Of a stretch of DNA of 64,000 nucleotides, positions 50,623-61,500 are shown piece after piece. The notes under the pieces are model-generated. The model was not told the DNA's origin and ran no database searches. It worked only from the letters and a program-made list of their open reading frames with translations. Every line of letters begins with the position of its first letter. Position 1 is the stretch's first letter. The translations under genes and the position numbers were made by a program. The stretch is from Mesorhizobium sp. C432A (GTDB lineage Bacteria > Pseudomonadota > Alphaproteobacteria > Rhizobiales > Rhizobiaceae), in contig NZ_CP100470.1 in NCBI RefSeq assembly GCF_030323145.1, positions 930,001-994,000 on the forward strand, in the 5' to 3' direction.

Positions 50623-53187
50623 ATGCCGGGGGAAAACCCGCCTCGCGCGGGATCGGCCGTTTCCGGCGGCCATGACGATTCCGATAGCAATGGCTCCGTC
50701 ACGACAGGCGGTGGCCTGAAGAGGCGCGTTGGCGCCCGCACCGCCGGCTTTCTTGCCACCTCAGCTCTTGCCGGCCCGCTTACCTCGTTTGCCGCCCATG
50801 CCGAGCCGGCCATTGCGCAGAAGGCCGGACTGTCGGTCAGCGCGGTCGAAGTCATCCAGCTCGCCATGTTCGTCGGCGTCATGGGCGCGGCACTGGTCTC
50901 GGCCATCTTCCTGATCCGCGAAAGAGCCCGCACCTCGGCGCAGAATGTCGAACTCAGAGCCCGCATTGCCGACATCAATGCGGCGCTGCAGCGCTCCGAG
51001 GCGCTGCTCAATCTGCGTGACCAGCGCGTCATCGTCTGGGCGTCGGAGAACAAGAAGCCGGAGCTGATCGGCACGCTGCCGCTGGAAAGCGGTGCGCCGG
51101 ACGACCGTGCAGCCTTCCTCGCCTTCGGCCGCTGGCTGATGCCGCGCTCGGCGGCGGCGCTCGAAAATGCCGTCGCTGGTCTGCGCGAGAAAGCGAAACC
51201 CTTTGATCTCGTGATCGAATCGCAGGCCGGGGCGCCGCTTGAAGTGCATGGCCGCAAGAGCGCCGCGCATGTGCTGGTGCGCTTCGTCTCGCTGTCGGAA
51301 ACTCAGAGGAGCCAAGCCAGGCTGAAGATCGAGAACCAGCGTCTGGCCGCCGACTACGAGACCATGATCGGCCTGCTCGACGCCTTGCCGATGCCGGCCT
51401 GGCTGCGCGCCACCGACGGGCGGCTGAAATGGGTCAACCGTGCCTATGCCGGAGCGGTCGAGGCACCGAACGCCGAGACCGCCGTGCGCGAAGCCAAGGA
51501 ATTCCTCGGCGGCCAAGCGCGCGAACAGATCGCCGCGCAGCACAAATCGCGCCCAATCTTCGAACAAACGCTGTCGACAGTGATCGAGGGCGACCGCCGC
51601 GTGTTCGCCGTCACCGACTTCGCCGGTGCGGACGGCTCGGCCGGCCTTGCCTGCGACACCAGCGCCACCGAAACCATTCGCGGCGAATATGAGCGCACGG
51701 TGCGCAGCCATGCCGACACGCTCGACCAGCTCAACACGGCGGTGGCGATCTTCGATGCCAACGAGAAGTTGCGCTTCTTCAACCAGGCGTTCCAGAAACT
51801 GTGGGGGCTGGACCCGGGCTTCCTGCACAGCGCGCCCGACAATGCGCTGCTGCTCGACCGGCTGCGCAGCGAAGGCAAGATCGCCGAGCAGCCGGAATGG
51901 CGGCGCTGGAAAGAAGGCCTGCTTGGCGCCTACCGCGCGGTGGAATCGCAAGAGCATTGGTGGCATCTGCCCGACGGCAAGACCATCCGCGTGGTGGCCA
52001 ACCCGCAGCCGAAGGGCGGCGTGACCTGGGTGTTCGAGAACCTGACCGAGAAGATGGACCTGGAAAGCCGCTACCAGACGGCGGTGCGGGTCCAGGGCGA
52101 AACGCTCGACAATCTGGCCGAAGGCGTCGCGGTGTTCGGCCCCGATGGGCGGCTGCGCCTGTCGAACCCGGCCTTTGTCGCGCTGTGGGGACTGAGCCAG
52201 GATGTGATCAAGCCCAACGTCCATGTCTCGGCGATCCGCGATCTCAGCGACCAGCGCGCCGTCGACAGCCCGTGGGGCGGGTTCGTCGCCGCCATCACCG
52301 GTTTCGACGACGAGCGCCGCGACCGCCATGGCCAGACCGAACTGAAGAACGGCACAGTGCTCAGCTACGCCGTCATCCCGCTGCCCAACGGCCAGGTGAT
52401 GATGACCTTTGTGGACGTCACCGACAGCGTCAATGTCGAGCGCGCGCTGAAGGACAAGAACGAAGCGCTGCAGAAATCCGACCAGCTGAAGAACGAGTTC
52501 GTGCAGCACGTCTCCTACGAGCTGCGCTCGCCGCTGACCAACATTATCGGCTTTACCGAGCTTCTGTCGCTGCCGGCGACCGGGCCGCTCAGCCCAAAGC
52601 AGCGCGAATATGTCGAGCATGTCGGCTCGTCATCCTCGGTGCTACTCACCATCGTCAACGACATACTCGACCTCGCCACCGTCGACGCCGGCATCATGCA
52701 GCTCGACATTTCGGAAGTAAGCGTCGAGCGCACCATCGAGGCCGCGGCCGAACTGGTCGCCGACCGGCTGCAAGAACATTCGATCAAGCTCCGGATCGAC
52801 GCCGCTGCGGCGCCGAAGAGTTTTCACGGCGACGAGACCCGGGTTCGCCAGATCCTCTACAATCTGCTCAGCAACGCCGCCAATTACGCGCCGGAGGCGA
52901 GCACTATCACGCTTGCCTGCCGGCATTTGGAGCAAGGTGTGGAATTCTCCGTCCATGACAACGGCCCCGGCATGCCGCCGGACCTGCTCGATTCGGTGTT
53001 CCGCCGCTTCGAGCCGCGCACCAATGGCGGGCGCCGGCGCGGTGCGGGCTTAGGCCTGTCGATCGTCAAGAGCTTTGTCGAGCTGCACGGCGGCAGCGTG
53101 CGCATCGAGACCGGCAAGGACAAGGGCACCACCGTCATCTGCACCTTCCCCGATGCACCGTCGGGCATCCGCGCCGCGGCCGAGTAG
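50623..53187 (+). CDS. divL: DivL-type PAS-domain pseudo-histidine (tyrosine) kinase
   Basis: 854 residues. A hydrophobic segment (VEVIQLAMFVGVMGAALVSAIFLI) anchors the N-terminus; several PAS-like domains follow (GLLDALPMPAWLRATDGRLKWVN; LDQLNTAVAIFDANEKLRFFN; LDNLAEGVAVFGPDGRLRLSN), then a kinase core. The phospho-acceptor position of the H box is Tyr632 (VSYELRSPLTNIIGF) instead of histidine, the defining feature of DivL. N, G1 and G2 boxes are intact. DivL regulates CckA-CtrA and cell-cycle polarity in alphaproteobacteria. ATG at 50623 is preferred, with GAGGA upstream. Its neighbour tsaE is conserved downstream. Confidence 0.9.
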   Translation: MPGENPPRAGSAVSGGHDDSDSNGSVTTGGGLKRRVGARTAGFLATSALAGPLTSFAAHAEPAIAQKAGLSVSAVEVIQLAMFVGVMGAALVSAIFLIRERARTSAQNVELRARIADINAALQRSEALLNLRDQRVIVWASENKKPELIGTLPLESGAPDDRAAFLAFGRWLMPRSAAALENAVAGLREKAKPFDLVIESQAGAPLEVHGRKSAAHVLVRFVSLSETQRSQARLKIENQRLAADYETMIGLLDALPMPAWLRATDGRLKWVNRAYAGAVEAPNAETAVREAKEFLGGQAREQIAAQHKSRPIFEQTLSTVIEGDRRVFAVTDFAGADGSAGLACDTSATETIRGEYERTVRSHADTLDQLNTAVAIFDANEKLRFFNQAFQKLWGLDPGFLHSAPDNALLLDRLRSEGKIAEQPEWRRWKEGLLGAYRAVESQEHWWHLPDGKTIRVVANPQPKGGVTWVFENLTEKMDLESRYQTAVRVQGETLDNLAEGVAVFGPDGRLRLSNPAFVALWGLSQDVIKPNVHVSAIRDLSDQRAVDSPWGGFVAAITGFDDERRDRHGQTELKNGTVLSYAVIPLPNGQVMMTFVDVTDSVNVERALKDKNEALQKSDQLKNEFVQHVSYELRSPLTNIIGFTELLSLPATGPLSPKQREYVEHVGSSSSVLLTIVNDILDLATVDAGIMQLDISEVSVERTIEAAAELVADRLQEHSIKLRIDAAAAPKSFHGDETRVRQILYNLLSNAANYAPEASTITLACRHLEQGVEFSVHDNGPGMPPDLLDSVFRRFEPRTNGGRRRGAGLGLSIVKSFVELHGGSVRIETGKDKGTTVICTFPDAPSGIRAAAE

Positions 53188-53195
53188 CGCGCTCG

Positions 53196-54707
53196 ATGAC
53201 TGTTGTTGTGCTGGAGCGTTTTCTCGCCGACGAGGCTGCGACCGCAAGGCTCGGCGAGGACCTGGCCATGGCGCTGCGGCCGGGCGACGTGCTGGCGCTC
53301 AAGGGCGATCTCGGCGCCGGCAAGTCGACGCTGGCGCGGGCCCTGATCAGGGCGCTGGCCGATGATGCCGGCCTCGATGTGCCGAGCCCTACCTTCACCT
53401 TGGTGCAAAGCTACGACACGCGCATCCCCGTGCACCATTTCGATCTCTATCGCCTGTCCTCGGCCGGCGAGATGGACGAGCTGGGTTTCGACGAGGCGCT
53501 GCTGCAGGGCGCTGCCCTTGTCGAGTGGCCGGAACGGGCGGAGGCCGCTCTTCCGAGAACGTCGATCTGGATCGAACTCGTCCATCAGGACGAAGGACGA
53601 TTGGCGAAACTATCGGGCCAAGGCGTTGCCTTCGAACGCGTGGCGCGATCGCTGGCGATGCGCGATTTCCTCAAAACGGCCGGTTGGGGCGACGCCGCGC
53701 GGCGCCATTTCGTCGGCGACGCCTCGGCGCGCTCTTACGAGATTGTTTCGCTCGCCGGCCTTGCGCCGCGCGTGCTGATGAATTCGCCGCGGCTGGTGCT
53801 GGGGCCGCCGGTGCGCGACGGCAAGCCCTATGCCGTGATCGCCCACACGGCGCAGTCGGTCACCGCTTTCGTCGCCATCGACAAGGCGCTGCTGGCGCAA
53901 GGTGTCAGTGTCCCAAGAATCCATGCCGAGGATCTCGAACGGGGCTTTCTGCTGCTGGAGCATCTGGGCTCGGAAGGTTTTCTCGACGGCAATGATGAGC
54001 CGGTGGCCGAGCGCTACGCGGCAGCGGCCGAATTGCTGGCGATGATGCATGGGAAGACCTGGCCGCAGCGCATGGAGGCCGTGCCGGGCGTCTTCCACGA
54101 GGTGCCGCCCTTCGATCGCGCCGCCATGCTGATCGAAGCCGATCTCTTGGTCGATTGGTATGTGCCGATGGTGACCGGCAGCCCGGCAAGCGAGGCTTTA
54201 CGCGCCGGCTATCACAGGGAATGGAACGCGGTTCTCGACCGGCTGGACACACAGGAATACACGCTGATGCTGCGCGACTTCCATTCGCCCAACATCATCT
54301 GGCGCGGTGACCGCAAAGGCCACGACCGCCTCGGCATCGTCGACGTCCAGGACGCGCTGATGGGTCCGGCGGCCTATGATGTTGCGTCGCTGGCCATGGA
54401 TGCCCGCGTCACCGTTTCGCCCGATATCGAGCAGCGGACCGTGGACGCCTATGTCGCTGCGCGCCACGCCGCCGTCGGCTTCGATGAGGACGCCTTCCGC
54501 GCGGCCTATGCGATCATGGCGGCGCAGCGCAATTCAAAGATCCTCGGCATTTTCGTGCGGCTCGAAAAGCGCGACGGCAAGCCCTATTATCTCCGACACC
54601 TGCCGCGCATCCGCGATTATCTCAGGCGGGCGCTGGCGCACCCGGCGCTGGCTCAGCTGAAGGAGTTTTACATGGCACATGGCCTGCTGGAGGAACGGCT
54701 CCCGTGA
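53196..54707 (+). CDS. tsaE: Fusion of TsaE and an AmgK-like phosphotransferase
   Basis: 503 residues in two parts. Residues 1 to about 150 are TsaE, the ATPase of the threonylcarbamoyl-adenosine tRNA modification complex, with Walker A GDLGAGKST (37-45) and the conserved PTFTLVQSYDTR and HFDLYR. Residues about 155-503 form an aminoglycoside-phosphotransferase-fold kinase with LRDFHSPNIIWR (catalytic Asp) and GIVDVQDALMGPAAYD. The C-terminal half resembles AmgK, the anomeric kinase of MurNAc recycling, and the next gene is murU-like. The stop overlaps the murU start (GTGA). Confidence 0.9.
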   Translation: MTVVVLERFLADEAATARLGEDLAMALRPGDVLALKGDLGAGKSTLARALIRALADDAGLDVPSPTFTLVQSYDTRIPVHHFDLYRLSSAGEMDELGFDEALLQGAALVEWPERAEAALPRTSIWIELVHQDEGRLAKLSGQGVAFERVARSLAMRDFLKTAGWGDAARRHFVGDASARSYEIVSLAGLAPRVLMNSPRLVLGPPVRDGKPYAVIAHTAQSVTAFVAIDKALLAQGVSVPRIHAEDLERGFLLLEHLGSEGFLDGNDEPVAERYAAAAELLAMMHGKTWPQRMEAVPGVFHEVPPFDRAAMLIEADLLVDWYVPMVTGSPASEALRAGYHREWNAVLDRLDTQEYTLMLRDFHSPNIIWRGDRKGHDRLGIVDVQDALMGPAAYDVASLAMDARVTVSPDIEQRTVDAYVAARHAAVGFDEDAFRAAYAIMAAQRNSKILGIFVRLEKRDGKPYYLRHLPRIRDYLRRALAHPALAQLKEFYMAHGLLEERLP

Positions 54708-55426
54708 CCTTGACCACAGCGATGGTGCTGGCGGCTGGTCTTGGCAAGCGCATGCGGCCGATCACCGACACCATGCCGAAGCCGCTGGTGCGGATAGCCG
54801 GCAGGACCTTGCTCGACTGGGGGCTGGACAGTCTCGAAGCGGCCGGCGTCGAGAAAGCCATCGTCAACGTGCACTATCTGCCGGACCAGATCGTCGCCCA
54901 TATCGCCCACAGGCGGGCGCCAAAGATCGTCATTTCCGACGAGCGCGACGCGCTGCTGAATTCGGCGGGTGGCATCGTCAAGGCATTGCCGCTGCTGGGT
55001 GCCGGACCCTTCTACATCATCAACGCCGATACGTTCTGGATCGACAGCGGCCAGCCCAGCCTCGAGCGCCTTGCCCTTGCATGGGACGGCGCGAAAATGG
55101 ATATTCTGCTGATGCTTACCGATCTCGACTCGGCCACCGGACACGGTGTCGGCACGGATTTCCTGATGGCGCCGGATGGCGGCCTGCGGCGCTCGAAAGG
55201 CGATCCGGCCGGGTTGATCTATGCCGGAGCGGCAATCGTCAATCCCGCCATCTTCAGGGATGCGCCGGCCGGGGCGCATTCGCTCAACACCTATTTCGAC
55301 AAGGCAATCGCCTCTGGCCGTCTGTTCGGCATGCAGATGCGCGGAAGCTGGATCACCGTCGGCACTCCCGACGCCATTCCGCAGGCGGAAGCGGCGGTCG
55401 CCGACGCTCTCGCGAAGGTGGTATGA
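54704..55426 (+). CDS. murU: MurNAc-alpha-1-phosphate uridylyltransferase-like nucleotidyltransferase MurU
   Basis: 240 residues of the nucleotidyltransferase Rossmann-like fold. The nucleotide-binding signature is MVLAAGLGKRMRPITDTMPKPLVRIAG, followed by YIINADTFWIDSGQPS. Placement after an AmgK-like kinase matches the AmgK-MurU pair that returns anomeric MurNAc to UDP-MurNAc without passing through de novo synthesis. GTG is the start, overlapped by the preceding stop; the stop overlaps the addB start by two bases. Substrate specificity is inferred from this pairing. Confidence 0.88.
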   Translation: MTLTTAMVLAAGLGKRMRPITDTMPKPLVRIAGRTLLDWGLDSLEAAGVEKAIVNVHYLPDQIVAHIAHRRAPKIVISDERDALLNSAGGIVKALPLLGAGPFYIINADTFWIDSGQPSLERLALAWDGAKMDILLMLTDLDSATGHGVGTDFLMAPDGGLRRSKGDPAGLIYAGAAIVNPAIFRDAPAGAHSLNTYFDKAIASGRLFGMQMRGSWITVGTPDAIPQAEAAVADALAKVV

Positions 55427-58400
55427 GCGGCGCGCGCCGCGTTCTTTCGATCCCGCCCGGAGCGCCATTCCTGCCGACTCTGGCCGAGGCCTTGCTGGCC
55501 GGACGGCTGGTGCCCGGCTTCCGGTTCGACGGCGATCCGCTGGCGCTGGCTGATGTCACCATCTATGTGCCGACACGGCGCGCGGCCCGTGCGCTGCGCG
55601 GCGCTTTTGTCGACGCGCTTTCGGGACCGGGAGGGAGCCGCCGTTCGGCGATCCTGCCGGTCATCCGCCCGCTCGGAGAGTTCGACGAGGACGAAGCCGC
55701 CTTCGACGCCGGCACGCCGACCGAGCTTGAAATGGCGCCGCCGATCGCAGCCATCGAACGCCTGCTGCTGCTGGCGCCGCTGGTGCGGGCCTGGAAGCGC
55801 ACCTTGCCGGCGCATGTCCTTGATATGTTCAACGAAGAGATCGTCGTGCCGGCCTCCGCCGCCGATGCGATCTGGCTGGCGCGCGACCTCGCCCGGCTGA
55901 TGGACGAGATCGAAACCGAAGGCACGGACTGGACCAGGCTTGCCGATCTGGTCACCGGCAATCTTGCCGGATGGTGGCTTGTGACGCTCGATTTCCTCCG
56001 TATCGTCACCGAGGCCTGGCCGAAATTGCTGGAGGAGCGCGACCGCTCCAACCCGGCCGCGCACCGCAATGCGCTGATCCGGCGCGAGGCGAAGCGGCTG
56101 GAACGCAACCCGCCCAAAGGCCCGGTGATCGCCGCCGGCTCGACGGGCTCTATTCCCGCCACGGCCGAACTGCTTGCCACGGTCGCCAGCCTGCCCAACG
56201 GCGCCGTGGTGCTGCCCGGGCTCGATGGGATGCTGGACGAACCGTCTTTTGCCGCGATTGGGGCGCCCGGTGCGCGGCCGGCACTGCTTGGCCACCCGCA
56301 ATACGGCATGGCCAAGCTGATCGGCAAGATTGGCGTGCTGCGTGGCGATGTCGAGGAAGTGGTCTCCGCCGAGCCCGCACTGGCGCTCCGCGCGGCCCTT
56401 GTCGGCGAGGCGCTGCGGCCGGCCGAGACCACGGAATTATGGGCCGAGACCCGCATATGCTTCAACGCCGTAGACATCGCCGAGGCCTTCGCCCACGTGA
56501 CGCTGGTCGAAGCCGCCAGCGAACGCGACGAGGCGGCGGCGATCGCCATCGCGCTGAAAACCGCCGTGGAACAGCCGGGGCACAGGGCAGCGCTCGTTAC
56601 CGGCGACCGCGGGCTGGCGCGGCGCGTCTCGGCCGAGCTGTTGCGCTTCGGTGTGATCGCTGACGATTCCGGCGGCACGCCGCTCGCCAACACGCCTGCA
56701 GCCAGCCTGCTGCGGCTCACACTTCACGCGGTATTCCGGCCCGGCGATCCCGTCGACCTTTTGTCGCTGCTCAAGCATCCGCTGCTCGGGCTCGGACTTG
56801 AGCGCACCGGCGTGCGCCATGCCGCCGAGCTCATCGAACTCGTGGCGCTGCGCGGCGGCACCGGACGCCCCGACATCGCCGCCTTGCCAGCACTGTTCGA
56901 GGAGCGTCTCGCCGGGCTGAGCGGGGACAAGCGCCAGCCCTTCTGGTTTTCGCGCCTGAGCGTGCGCGGCATCGACGATGCCCGCGATATGCTGAGCCGG
57001 CTTGTGGCGGCGCTGGCGCCGCTGACTGCCTTTCGCGGTGAAGAGAATGCCGATCTCGTCGCGTTGACCAGAGCGAGCGTCGCCGCACTGGAAAATCTCG
57101 GCCGCACGGCGGAGGGCAGCCTGGCTGAATTTTATGCCGGCGACGCCGGCGAGAAACTCGCCGAGCTGCTGCGCGGTGTGGTCGCCGCGTCTGCATCGTT
57201 AGACTTCCCGGCCGACGAATGGCCTGATGTGATGGACGCGCTGGTAGCACCGGAAACGGTCAAGCCGGGGCAAGGCACAGACCGCAACATCGCGATATGG
57301 GGCGCGCTGGAGGCACGGCTGCAGAGCGTCGACACGCTTGTCATTGGCGGGCTGAACGAAGGCGTGTGGCCACGCAAGCCGGAAAGCGATCGCTTCATGT
57401 CGCGGTTGATGAAGACCGGCATCGATCTCGAGCCGCCGGAGCGGCGCATCGGCCTTGCCGCCCACGACTTCCAGATGGCGATGGGGGCGAAAAAGGTGGT
57501 GCTGACGCGCTCCGCCCGCGCCAGCGACGCACCGGCGGTGCCGTCGCGCTGGTTGCAGCGCATCCTCACCTTCATCGGCAAGGATCCTGCAGCCGCACTG
57601 CGCGGACGCGGCGACGAATTGCTTGCCTGGGCGCGCGCGCTCGATGCCGGCGAGCGGCAGCATTTCGCGCCGCGACCGCAGCCGAAACCGCCGCTGAGCA
57701 TGCGGCCCACCCACTTCTCGGTGACCGAGATCGAGACGCTGCGCCGCGACCCCTATGCGGTCTATGCAAGGCGTATTCTGAGCCTTCTGCCGCTCGAACC
57801 GGTGATCCGCGATCCCGGTGCGGCCGAGCGCGGCACGCTGTTTCATGACATCCTGCATCTGTTCTCGACAGAGGTTGCCGACCCGCGCGCGCCGGAAGCT
57901 CTGGAGAGACTCATCTCGGCTGGCCGCAGGTGCTTTGCCGACATTGCCCTACCCGCCGATGTCGAGGCGGTGTGGTGGCCGCGCTTCGAAAAGCTCGCCG
58001 CCAACATCATCGAATGGGAGCGCGGCCGCGCCCCTGCCGTCGCCCGGCGGCATGCCGAGGAGCGCGCCGAAAAGACGGCTGTCGGCCGTACCGGTGTGAC
58101 GCTGTCCGGCTATGCCGACCGCGTCGACCTTTTGGCCGGTGGCATGGCCGACATTCTCGATTACAAGACCGGCTCCTCGCCATCCAAGGCGCAGGCGCAC
58201 ACGCTGCTGGCGCCACAGCTGGCGCTCGAAGGGGCGCTGCTCCGGCGCGGCGCCTTCAAGGGGCTTGGCGCGCGCGAACCCTCGCAGCTTGCATTCGTGC
58301 GGCTGAAGCCGAATGGCGAAGTGTTCGAGGAATCCATCCTCGACTACAACCGCCAGCCCCGGACCGCCGAAGACCTCGCCGAGGAGGCCTGGGCGCGGCT

Positions 58401-58560
58401 GGAAAAGCTGCTGGTCCATTATGCCGATCCGACGACCGGCTACCTGTCGCGGGCGCTGCCGTTTCGCGAGGGCGAGAGCGATGGCGATTACGACCATCTG
58501 GCGCGCGTGCTCGAATGGTCGGCCGGTGGCGACAGCGATGACGAGGCGGGGGAGGCATGA
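55423..58560 (+). CDS. addB: Double-strand break repair nuclease subunit AddB
   Basis: 1045 residues, the alphaproteobacterial AddB. The N-terminus (RVLSIPPGAPFLPTLAEALLAG) and the central inactivated helicase-like part match the family. The C-terminal nuclease domain contains LAGGMADILDYKTGSSPSKAQAHT, the DxxDYK-type motif. With AddA it forms the RecBCD-like complex that resects breaks in preparation for RecA loading. ATG at 55423 overlaps the murU stop. The 3' end overlaps the addA start (ATGA). Confidence 0.94.
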   Translation: MSGARRVLSIPPGAPFLPTLAEALLAGRLVPGFRFDGDPLALADVTIYVPTRRAARALRGAFVDALSGPGGSRRSAILPVIRPLGEFDEDEAAFDAGTPTELEMAPPIAAIERLLLLAPLVRAWKRTLPAHVLDMFNEEIVVPASAADAIWLARDLARLMDEIETEGTDWTRLADLVTGNLAGWWLVTLDFLRIVTEAWPKLLEERDRSNPAAHRNALIRREAKRLERNPPKGPVIAAGSTGSIPATAELLATVASLPNGAVVLPGLDGMLDEPSFAAIGAPGARPALLGHPQYGMAKLIGKIGVLRGDVEEVVSAEPALALRAALVGEALRPAETTELWAETRICFNAVDIAEAFAHVTLVEAASERDEAAAIAIALKTAVEQPGHRAALVTGDRGLARRVSAELLRFGVIADDSGGTPLANTPAASLLRLTLHAVFRPGDPVDLLSLLKHPLLGLGLERTGVRHAAELIELVALRGGTGRPDIAALPALFEERLAGLSGDKRQPFWFSRLSVRGIDDARDMLSRLVAALAPLTAFRGEENADLVALTRASVAALENLGRTAEGSLAEFYAGDAGEKLAELLRGVVAASASLDFPADEWPDVMDALVAPETVKPGQGTDRNIAIWGALEARLQSVDTLVIGGLNEGVWPRKPESDRFMSRLMKTGIDLEPPERRIGLAAHDFQMAMGAKKVVLTRSARASDAPAVPSRWLQRILTFIGKDPAAALRGRGDELLAWARALDAGERQHFAPRPQPKPPLSMRPTHFSVTEIETLRRDPYAVYARRILSLLPLEPVIRDPGAAERGTLFHDILHLFSTEVADPRAPEALERLISAGRRCFADIALPADVEAVWWPRFEKLAANIIEWERGRAPAVARRHAEERAEKTAVGRTGVTLSGYADRVDLLAGGMADILDYKTGSSPSKAQAHTLLAPQLALEGALLRRGAFKGLGAREPSQLAFVRLKPNGEVFEESILDYNRQPRTAEDLAEEAWARLEKLLVHYADPTTGYLSRALPFREGESDGDYDHLARVLEWSAGGDSDDEAGEA

Positions 58561-61500
58561 AAAAAGCCTATCCCGTCCCGAGCGAAACCGCCGCCAACCA
58601 GGCGCGCGCTTCCGACCCGAAGAACTCGGCCTGGGTGTCGGCCAATGCCGGCTCGGGCAAGACGCATGTGCTGGCCCAGCGCGTCGTCCGGCTGCTGCTC
58701 AACGGCACCGATCCGTCGAAGATCCTGTGCCTGACTTATACGCGGGCGGCCGCCGCCAACATGTCGAACCGCGTGTTCTCGACCCTGTCGGAATGGACAG
58801 CGCTCGGCGATGCCGAGCTTGCCACAAAGATTGAGGCGGTGGACGGCCGCCGGCCCGACCGCGACACGATGCGGCGGGCGCGCCGGCTGTTTGCCGAAGC
58901 GCTGGAAACGCCGGGCGGGCTGAAAATCCAGACCATCCACGCCTTTTGCGAATCGGTGTTGCACCAGTTCCCGCTGGAGGCCAACATCCCGGCGCATTTC
59001 GAAATGCTCGATCCGCAGATGGAGGCCTCGCTGTTCGCCGCGGCGCGACGCGACATGATTTCGGGCACGTCAGCCGGAGACACCGGACTGGCCGAGGCCT
59101 TTGCCACCGTGCTGGAGCGCGGCGGCGAACACGGGCTCGACGCGCTGCTCGCCGAAATCGTGCGCAAGCGCGACGGCTTACGCGGCTTCATCGATGCGGT
59201 CCGGCGCGACGGCGCCGGCTTTCGGGCCCTGTTCGACGAATTCCATTTTCGCCCCGGGCAGAACGCCGAAGACATAGCGGCATCGGTATGGCCGCTGCCG
59301 GGTTTCCTGCTGGACTTCTTTGCAGTGTTCGCCAGTGCCGCCGAGGCCGCCGACGCCCGCACCGTGCTCAACAATCTCTTGCCCTATGCCCGCTTGGCCT
59401 TTGCCGAGACGGACCCGACCCGCCGGCTGCAGATGCTCGGCAAAGCCTTTCTCAAGGCCGATGGCGACCCCTATGATCCCTCAAAGTTGTTCAAGAAGGC
59501 GCTGCTCGGCCGGCTGCCCGACCTTCCCGAGCGCTATCTGGCGGCCGTCAAGGCGATAACAGAGGTCTCCGACCGGCTGGCGCTGTTCCGGATGCTGGAA
59601 GGCACGGTCGCGGCGTTGACCATAGCCGACTGGCTGATCGTGCGGTACGAGCGCCTGAAGCGCAGCCGCGGCTTTCTCGACTTCAACGACCTCATCACCC
59701 GCACCGTCAACCTTCTGGCGCGGCCGGATGCCGGACCCTGGGTGCAGTACAAGCTCGACCAGGGTATCGACCACATCCTGCTGGACGAGGCGCAGGACAC
59801 CAGCCCCGACCAATGGGAGGTGGTGAAGCGGCTGGCGGAGGAGTTCTTTGCCGGCCACGGCCAGCGCGGCACGACCAATCGCACGGTGTTCGCCGTCGGC
59901 GACGAAAAGCAGTCGATCTATTCCTTTCAGGGTGCCGCGCCGGATTCCTTCGCCGACAGCCGGCTCTTGTTTTCCGGACGCGTGAACGCCGCCAATGCTT
60001 CGTTTGCCGACCTGAAACTGACCTGGTCGTTCCGGTCGACCGACGACGTGCTTGCCGCCGTCGACCGCGTCTTTGCCGATCCGGGCGTGCGGCGCGGCAT
60101 CAGCCATGACCCCGATCCGCTCGACCATAAGGCGATCCGCAACGACGCGCCTGGCTATGTCGAGGTCTGGCCGTCGCTCGGCTCTGACGCCGTCGAGGAG
60201 CCCGACGACTGGACGTTGCCGGTCAACCATGCCAGCGCGCCGGCTGTGCGGGTGGCCGAGCACGTGGCTGCGACCATCCAGGCCTGGCTCAAGGACCGCG
60301 AGATCATCGAGGGCAAGGGACGCAGGCTGAGGGCCGGCGACATTCTTGTGCTGGTGCGCAAGCGCGACCGCTTCGTCCATGCGCTGTCGCGCGCGCTGAA
60401 GGACCGCGATATTCCCGTCGCCGGCGCCGACCGGCTGAGCCTGCCCGGCCACATCGCGGTCAAGGACCTGATCGCACTCGGCCATTTCCTCATCCAGCCG
60501 CAGGATGACATGTCGCTCGCCGCCGTGCTGCGCAGCCCGGTTTTCGACGTGTCGGAGGAGACGCTTTTTACGCTTGGCGCCGGACGGCCAGCCGGAACAT
60601 CGCTGATCGCCTCATTACGCCAGCATGCTGGCGACAATACCGCGCTGACCGATGTCGTTGCCCGGCTCGACGGCTGGGCCAACGAGGCGGCGTTCCGGCC
60701 GGTGTTCGAATTCTACGCCGGGGTGCTGGCGCGCGACGGCCTGCGCAAGAAGATGATCGCCCGGCTTGGACCGGAAGCCGGCGATATTCTCGACGAGTTC
60801 CTGAGTTTCTGTCTGGCCGAAGAACGCACCGGCTTGCCGGGGCTGGAGGCTTTCCTGGCGACGCTGGAAAACACCGGCCCGGAGATCAAGCGCGAGATGG
60901 ACCAGACGCGCGACGAGGTCCGCGTCATGACCGTGCATGCCGCCAAGGGCCTGGAAGCGCCTGTTGTCTTCCTGGTCGATGGCGGTTCGGCGCCGTTCAG
61001 CGACCAGCATCTGCCGCGGCTCATGCCGTTCGACGCTTCGGGCCGCAATTTCGACGGCAAGGGCTATCTCTGGCGCTCGGCCGCCGATGTCGCCAACGGC
61101 TTCTCCAAGGCGGCCTCGGCCAGGGCGCGGGAGCTTGCCGACGACGAATACCGGCGGCTGCTCTATGTCGGCATGACGCGCGCCGAGGACCGGCTGATCG
61201 TCTGCGGCTATCACGGCAAGCGTCAGCCCAGCACCGGCACCTGGCATTCGATCGTCAGCCGCGCGCTGACAGGTGCACCCGAAAGCACCGAGCGCCGCCA
61301 CCCCGCCAGCAGCGAGCCGGTGCACCGTTTCGTCATGACCAAGCTTCCGCCGGTGGCGCAAGCGGCAGCCGACGAGTCGCGGCTGCCGCAACAGGTGCCG
61401 CCGCTGCCGGTGGGCTTGTTCCGGCCCTTGCCGCCTTATGAGGAGCTGCCGCGCCCGCTGTCGCCTTCCGGCGCGTCGGCGCTGATCGACGAGGGCAAGG

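Noticed and set aside
54679..55422. Long N-terminal extension of addB reading through murU
   Set aside because: murU occupies this stretch in another frame; AddB homology starts at the ATG at 55423, which overlaps the murU stop as in coupled genes.
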